Shown here one piece after another: positions 57,638 to 64,000 of a stretch of 64,000 bases of DNA. Position 1 is the stretch's first letter. Each line of letters opens with the position of its first letter. The DNA comes from Sphaerosporella brunnea (Eukaryota; Ascomycota; Pezizomycetes; Pezizales; Pyronemataceae). The stretch is taken from the NCBI GenBank assembly GCA_008704415.1, contig VXIS01000251.1, forward strand, positions 1 through 64,000, read 5' to 3'. The translations under genes were made by a program, and so were the position numbers. Under the pieces are notes generated by a model. That model was not told the origin of the DNA. It worked only from the letters and a program-made list of their open reading frames with translations, and made no database searches.

Positions 57638-59073
57638 GGTTGTGGATGTGGTTCGGTAGAGTAGAAGATTAGGGTTTGTCGGAAGTCAAAGACTTGAGGA
57701 TGCTTAAGGTTGCGGGTAGTAGTGACTGAATCAGTACAACTGAAATGGAGCACACTGATGTGCACGTTCGTTCTCACAGTTGCTCACGACAGGAATGGAT
57801 GGGAAGGTGATGAAGGGGGTGATGATTGAAGTTGCAAGTTGTCGTTGAGAGGGGATGTCGGGGGGGAAGGTGAAGAGTTGTTGTTGTTATGTGGTAGCGG
57901 CGGTGGTGGTGGAAAGTTCAGACTAAGGAAAACGGGAAAGAAAAAAAGGCGGGGTGTGTGGCGGTGGTGGTGGAGGGTAGCTGATTCGGGTTGGAACAAG
58001 ACTCGTGAAAGGGCCGCGGGTCGCGAAGCACTTGAGCAAAAGACGGCAGAGCGAGGAGATGGCAAGAAGGGAAGATGAAAGAAAATGAAGGGGAAAGGAG
58101 GAAGTGGAAATGCGGTTTGAGAGGGCGTATGTACTCTATGTAAAAAAAAAATGTGTGGAGGCGGCTTTTGTGTTCAAGGTTGGACGGCGCAACCAGAACA
58201 AACAAATTCATGAGCATTTGTGCGGCTTGGCGATCCCCTCACATATGGACGGTTAGCCGCAAATGAACAAGACAGAATGGCAACGTCAACTCTCCACCGC
58301 CGCGCGCGAGATGCAATCCTACTCAATCGAACCGCACATACATGATGCAGGGCGTGGTTAGCAGCATCGTTCTTTGCTGCGTCGAACTCGTGCTTTTGAC
58401 AGCTCTCGGCAGACCGCGAGTGAATCGCCATGATCCACATGCATGATCATGCAGCTGGTTGTGCATAACAAAGGATTCCAGGATTCATTCCAAGAAAGAA
58501 AGAAAGAAAACTACACCTTGCATGTTGCGATGGCTCGCAGCAGAGATCTAGAGCTGATCTGCCGGTTACATGGCACCTGCTGGCCACCGCGACGATAGCC
58601 ATGGAGATCGTTGTTAACGTTGACAGAAGATCAGCAGCGCTTGGAAAAAAAAAAAAAAAAAAAAACTCATCGTAATGAAACAAAACTCTGAAATTGTGCA
58701 GACCAGATAGCTATGCAGATTAACAAATGAGAAAAACGACAGCGCATCGAGATATCATGAGCAAACAAACACATAAATGGCATGATGGCAGCATAATCGT
58801 TTGTCCCTAACCCAGAGACCCAATCCTCCAGCAGCAAAAAGAAAACAGAAATCCAAATCCATGCCGGCGTCCAATAACTCTCAACATGACGATTCAAACG
58901 AAACAACAAAAAAGGAACGATTCCCAGCACACTCCAGCAGCCCAACGCCAAACAAGTCCCGTATCGTTTAGGTTCTCCAGAAGTTCGCGTTGCATGTCTC
59001 CATTCCAAAACCCCTTCCCCCCGAGACACTCGAACCCCTAAGGAACCGAGACCCCAACCCTTCGTATTTCCGC
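57638..59073. other. 1.4 kb intergenic region
   Basis: No gene is supported. Sequence next to the G3BP-like gene is rich in GGTGGTGG and GGGGAAGG motifs. A long A-run of about 22 nt lies at 58644-58665. The right end is the 3' side of the 104-residue gene. Confidence 0.45.
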
Positions 59074-59479
59074 CTAACCAGACTTCACGCGAGGCCGGGG
59101 GACATAGTCCTGGCCCTCCATTCTCCACCTCAAAGCACGCTCCACCTTGGCTCCCAAAGCCAGCTTTGAGAGCGTCTCGGTCTTTTGCTCAGTGGGCACG
59201 AATCGTTGGATCGTGAGACGCTGATCGTCGAGTCTCCGGAGACCTTCGTCGATCTCGGTGATGGTGGTAGACTCCGTGGAGCTCTGGGAGGGGGTCGACG
59301 ACACGTCGGTGTAGGTCGAGAAACGATTGGTATCTCGCTGAGACTGCGACATCGTGGAATAATCAGTAAACAAACCGGCCGACGAGGGAAAGATGCGAGC
59401 GTGATGATGATATTGACGACAACGGCAAACTCACAAGCATCGGCCTCGAAGAGTCAACTGATCCGACTGAAGCGGGCAT
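59074..59479 (-). CDS. Small 104-residue protein, conserved-looking, unknown
   Basis: There are two exons, 59435-59479 and 59074-59343. Spliced, the protein is MPASVGSVDSSRPMLSQRDTNRFSTYTDVSSTPSQSS, then STESTTITEIDEGLRRLDDQRL, ending VERALRWRMEGQDYVPRPRVKSG. The C-terminal block LSKLALGAKVERALRWRM reminds me of short fungal proteins ending in a KVERAL-x-RRM-x-GQD motif; I cannot name a function. The N-terminal half is Ser/Thr-rich and probably disordered. The 91-nt intron has GTGAGT and a TCGCAG acceptor. An unspliced alternative starts at ATGTCGCAG (59352). Either version is small and soluble. Confidence 0.65.
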
Positions 59480-61634
59480 GTTGTATTTATTATTGTGGGT
59501 AATTGCGTTGAGAAGATCAGAAGACACAGGATATGTGTGATGATTTCTCTTTCAGAGAACTTGGAACGTGGTTTTACTTAAAAACAGGAGAGTCCTGCGG
59601 ACCAGGTTGACGAGATCCGGGAAATGAGAAGGATGATGCGCTAGCGATCCAGGTATGTATGTAAAGAGCACGAGGCAAACGTGTGTGCTGTCCGTGCGGA
59701 TCAATAAGAAACGTGGTGGATGTAAAAGAAACGTGGTGGATGCAAAAGCAACGTGGTGGATGTAAATATATATTTCCAGGCGACTTGCCAGGCGAGTGCG
59801 AGAGAAAGCGAGAGCCCTCTTCTGACTCTGAGGGGAAGATGGTGACGGACGGTGAAACAAAGTCAAGGGCTGGAGTTGTTCGATCTAACACTTCAGGTCG
59901 CTATAAAGGAGGCGACGGGTCGGAGTTTTGTATGGGTTTGGTTGGAGAAAGGCCTGGGTTTACCGAGATAGCCAGATGAGTAAGTATGACGATAATTAAC
60001 GGAGGATTGACTGCTCAAGCGGCTGGCTTTGCGGGTGGGGAGGAGCGCTGGGGGGAGTGCGGTGGACGAATTCGAAAAGAGGGCCCTGGGAAAGGAGGTG
60101 CGGCGGTGGTGTGGTACATACAGGGGGTCGCTTGGGAAAAAACGTGGGAATCTGACGGACCGCTACCAGATACGTGGAGTGCACCTGTTCACGATCAGAT
60201 CACCACCAACATCGCCAGGCTCGTGTACTTGGTTGGTACTCTGCAGCTCTCTCGTCAACTACATTTTGGCATGGCCGGCTATCTATGCAACAAATGCCTC
60301 CTCTTTTGGTCCGAACACAGTGATCACCTTCGTGACTTTTGCCTGTTCGGAGAACTCCAAAGCTCTCCCGAGGCTCCCATTTGGTGCCACATTCTTTGTC
60401 TTTGCACATCGTAGTACTTTTGAAACAAATTACCGCAACTTTGGCCGCCTCCTTGTCAAACTGAGATAGGAATCAACCGCAAGGTAGATAGGTAACTACA
60501 TGTAAGGACCGAGGTACTTAAGTAGGTAACTAATACTTGGGTTATGCTATGGCTAACGACCTCATAGAGTTTGGAGCTCAAACACGCCTTGAATTCTAAA
60601 TAGTTACTTCGTAGTTAGCATTTCTAGGCGCTTCCGCTTCTCAACAGCTGCATATCGATATCCACCAACAGTGCTCAACGCGCGTTTGCATGCTGCTCGG
60701 TATGAAGCTTCCATACTACACTCTACTCGTAGCTATCTATGAGCCTTCCGAGAGTGTCACGGGCAATCTCATCCTCAGCCTCCCGTCGAAAAGACGCACT
60801 CCCAGAAACACCACCCACCGCTCAGGGCTCAAACCCCTGCCGTTTGCAACCGACATCATCCGCGGAGAAAACGGGCGGATCCCCGCGTACGCGTGGTGTG
60901 GTGCCCCTGGTATGATATCATATGCAGGTGTCCCGTCTGCTGTGCTACATCACGCCCCGACAAACCGCAAGACCCGACCATTTGATATACTTTCCCACCG
61001 TGGCTTCGTGCTTTGATTTCTATGTTCAAGGAAGTTCGCAGCGAATTTGAATTGCATTACATAAATGCCCGGAAGGTTACTGTTACTGATATCTGACTGG
61101 TTAAGGGGATTCGTTACTCAAAACGTACGGTTTTTTTTTTTTTTTTTTTTGCTATGATGGCCCTTAGAGTTAGATTGGGCAGTTGGCCCGGACCAGAGAT
61201 GTCGGTTTTTCTGTACTGGATTGATGAGACATGCGATCGATAGACTGTGAGTCAAGTTTCCAGTTCAGTCTGCGGGTTAAATTTATTACCTGATGCTCCT
61301 AGCCTCAATGCATTTTGAATAGATACATATTAGTCTTAGATTGAATAGCCTACGTCTCGTTCTCAAGACTCAGGGGAGAGCATCGGCGGCAAAGACGAGG
61401 CTTCCATGACTTTAGAAGACAAACATGCTCCAACAAAACCTCTCTATCACTCATACATGTTTGGTGAACAGACCCATCCAAAAAATCCAAGAATCCAAAC
61501 CGAAGCACACCAAAAATGCGGCGCTGAGCGCAAAAACCAATAAAACAAAAGAAATCAAGAATAATATCGGTGCTGGACAAAATGAGATATATGCTTGGAA
61601 GGGAATATCTAGAATACACTAAAAGCAAAGGCAC
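59480..61634. other. 2.2 kb intergenic region
   Basis: No gene is supported. It contains a 20-bp tandem repeat (59707-59766), an A/T-run of about 18 T at 61133-61150, and recurring GTAGGTAACTA-like motifs at 60489-60530. The right part is the 3' side of the P-loop NTPase gene. Confidence 0.45.
59707..59766 (+). repeat. Tandem repeat, three 20-bp units
   Basis: The unit AGAAACGTGGTGGATGTAAA occurs three times with single changes (GTAAAAGAA, GCAAAAGCA, GTAAATATA at unit ends). Confidence 0.85.
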
Positions 61635-64000
61635 TCATACACAGACAAGTGATTTACCGCCCTGAATGAACGTATTAGTAAGAGGTAAAAGGAAAGAATT
61701 GCGGAACGACTCACATCTGCTGTCAGCCGTCTTCTGACCTTCACCTTGAGGAAGCGGCTCCCAAGCTTCTCTACCTCAATTGGCTGTACCTTATCGGCTC
61801 CTGCGTGCTGATACGGGTGTCCTTCTCCCCATGGGTAGTCTTCTAGCATCGTATCCTGGTTGTTTTCGAGGACCGAAGCGGCTACTACCGCACCTGGTGC
61901 AAAGATCAATCCCTCGCCAACACGGAGATTGATTATGCGCTTGAAGAGCTCCACATCCCGCTCTTCCATGGTCGAGACATGCTTCTGGAGAGTTTTAAAC
62001 CACTCCGGACTGGTGAATCGATGGATCAAGGTAACACTACAGAGATCCATGAGTCGAGGGTCGATGGTGGGTTCCTGAGTCGAAATAATAATCCTGGCAC
62101 CATAATGACGCTGTTGACGTATAAGCTGCAGCAAGGACTCCGTGAAAACCTTCGAAGCCGGGGTATCGGTGATGTACTGTATATCACTTAAGTTAGAATA
62201 GTTACAAGTCCCTTCTGTGAGGAAACCCACCTTGTGCGCCTCATCCACAGCCACAACCTTACCAGCACCAGGCGTTGAGTCTTGCAAAAAGGTGCTTAGA
62301 GCGATGTTGAATAGCACGCAGGCAGTGTTCTCGTCGACAAAGGGACACGACAAGTCCACGATCGTGATGCTCCCCTCCGTGAAATCGAACACATTGGAAG
62401 TTCCGTCCAGGTCGAGGAACGATTCCAACAAGTCAAGTCGTTGTTCTAAGGGTTTCCGCTGCAGAGGCAGCATTTGCACTTGCGCAAGACGTTGCTTGAA
62501 TCCCAGGAAATCAAACTCACTGGACTCTGCCGCCATCTCCCGCAGAAGTTTCGTGACGTGTGAAATATAGAGCGGCTGCTCCGACGATTTGCTCACCGAC
62601 ATGAGCGTGAGCATCGATCCAATGTTCAGGTCTTGGGGCCGCAGAAGGAATGGCTTGACAGTTACGCCGGGAATTTGGGAGTAAGCCAGCCGCAAGCCCA
62701 GGAGGTTGGATGGAGAGACGAGCACTGTCACTGGCACGGCTGTGCATTGCACCTTGAATTTGGGGTCCGGGCATGCGATGAAAGCGGCTTCACAGGGTCG
62801 GAAGTTTAGCCTCGAAGTGTACTGGCTGAAATGAAAGACCATAGCCGAGAGCGGCCTTTTGAGAACTCCAAGAGTGCGGGTGGAGAGGAGGCAGTTCTCT
62901 TTTCACGTCAGCACTCTGCCCAAATGAAATATTACAGGTGAAGGGCCGTTTACCCAGCAGGCAACTCAAAGAGTGGGATTTTCCAGCTCCTTGTAAGCCA
63001 CACAGAAATGCCGAGAACGGATGGTTGGTATTCAAAAACAGTCGTGGATCGGTCACAGACTGTCCATCACTCGAAAGTACTTCTCCCAGCAATCCGTACT
63101 GAGGAAGCAGTCGCTGATGTTGCTCCAAAACTTGGGATGAGAAAATCACGGCATTTTTGACATCGTTGCTAGCGAGATCAGAGCCTTCGGGGTTCTCGTT
63201 GACATTGACGGTGCTCAGCAAACACATCTGCTGTTTGAGACTGGGGACCTCCTCCAGAGGTTCTTCCGAATCTAGCATTTCTTCATCTTCTAGTGCGGCT
63301 GCAAGGTTTAGTTTTGAGAGTGATGAGTGGAATGGGAACAACCCTTACCTATAACTTTCGCGTTTCGTCTGGGTGCGGGTTCTAGTGGCGATGCTTTCTC
63401 TACTGGGCAGTCGTCCACACTCGAGATATAGCCCGCTGTAGCATTCGCTACACGGGTCTCTTTAATTACTCTTGCGAAGGAGTTGGGGGCCTGTAATGAA
63501 GGCACAGCTTCCACCTCTGCCGTCGGAGCTGCAAATTCCCAATGAGATTTTCGTGGTCCTGATGCAGAATATCCTACTGATGGACCAATATCGTGTGGGC
63601 TGTCCTGCTGCTCCAAAGATTTTTGAACTGCAAAATCCAGCTGCAAAGTGTAGCCAGACAGATGTGGAGGAATCTTTGGTAAAAGCTCTGCCACAATCTG
63701 TTTTGGCGTCCTTCTCCTGCCATCTCGGGTGTTAATTTGTGCCTGCACCCATTTTTCAAATTGACCCGTTGGCTCGGCTGCAAAGCTTGGGGTCTCTGGC
63801 GAAGCCTCGACGGGCGTGATTGTCGAAGTTGTTGGTAACAGTTGTTGCCTTTGGGACGGTTAACTCTAGTCGTCGAAGTCGCAACTCTACGCACTCACAT
63901 TGTCATATAGTTTACTGCCTGGCGAATCTTCTCACTATCGAAATCCGGTGAGAGTGCGATCAGTTTCTTCTTGAACTTTTTACTTCCGACATAAACACCT
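61635..64000 (-). CDS. HerA/FtsK-like P-loop NTPase, fungal family, 5' end outside the window
   Basis: At least six exons: from beyond 64000 to 63899, then 63349-63848, 62954-63298, 62231-62898, 61715-62176 and 61635-61661. The visible chain has a Walker A GLQGAGKSHSLSCLL (62971-63002) rebuilt into ENCLLSTRTLGVLKRPLSAMVFHF, a Walker B VVAVDEAHK (62231-62257), then LLQLIRQQRHYGARIIISTQEPTIDP, an arginine in VTLIHRFTSPEWFKTLQKHV, and the final TADGGKSLVCV from a tiny last exon. The order and the STQEPT motif fit the HerA/FtsK/VirD4 group of pumping ATPases; many Pezizomycotina carry expanded families of this type, with no established role that I know. The 54-nt intron 62177-62230 is stop-free and in frame. 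N-terminal exons visible here (LIALSPDFDSEKIRQAVNYM, GQFEKWVQAQINTRDGRRRTP) lack a known domain. Confidence 0.8.

Noticed and set aside
59986..60469. ORFs of 142 and 146 codons on the plus strand
   Set aside because: Two overlapping frames of similar length, unordered composition and no recognisable motif; probably non-coding.

Overview
The window is nuclear DNA of a filamentous ascomycete (Pezizomycotina). Its protein-coding genes are split by short introns, mostly about 48-106 nt, with GT-AG borders. It carries a group-5 (AspE-type) septin with a C-terminal membrane anchor, a GH15 glucoamylase, a 14-TM drug-efflux transporter, a membrane-anchored GH3 glycosidase relic and a spliceosomal U6 snRNA. 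I cannot place the class with confidence. Exon boundaries were worked out by hand from protein-family continuity and splice consensus, and for each spliced gene called complete the exon lengths sum to a multiple of three.

Layout. 0.4-1.5 kb (-): CinA/MoaB-type protein. 4.2-6.3 kb (+): MFS transporter. 6.8-8.0 kb: a MITE-like element and a duplicated promoter-like block. 8.2-8.8 kb (+): Hikeshi/Opi10. 9.1-10.7 kb (-): aldehyde dehydrogenase. 11.8-13.5 kb (-): glucoamylase. 15.6-17.3 kb (-) and 17.7-18.5 kb (+): divergent RRP9 and proteasome beta-4 (start codon split by an intron). 18.8-20.3 kb (-): two small unknown proteins. 21.7-22.8 kb (+): an uncharacterised membrane protein. 23.4-26.2 kb (+): a broken GH3 beta-glucosidase whose catalytic core is replaced by about 1 kb of unrelated DNA. 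26.7-27.9 kb (-): MYND-finger protein. 28-33 kb: gene-poor, with a GA-rich minisatellite, the U6 gene and one Cys-cluster ORF.

33.4-45.1 kb is a run of ribosome-production and transcription genes: RRP12 (-) and UTP5 (+) share a 410-bp promoter, then ribosomal protein L26 (+), then RPB6 (-) and TFIIIA (+), which share a 238-bp promoter. With RRP9, three small-subunit-processome or pre-40S factors, one ribosomal protein, one shared RNA polymerase subunit and the 5S-gene transcription factor lie within 30 kb. 45.4-46.1 kb (+): a coiled-coil unknown. 46.9-49.2 kb (-): HSP90. 51.4-53.7 kb (-): AspE-type septin. 55.8-57.6 kb (-): G3BP/Nxt3-like stress-granule protein. 59.1-59.5 kb (-): small conserved-looking protein. 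61.6-64.0 kb (-): 5'-truncated HerA/FtsK-like P-loop NTPase running off the window.

The least ordinary signals are the U6 locus (TATA box, a B-box just after the terminator, and an inverted copy of the U6 3' end upstream), the gutted GH3 gene with a foreign ORF inside it, two orphan Cys-motif ORFs, a MITE-like repeat, the NTPase, and unusually frequent long poly-G/C runs.
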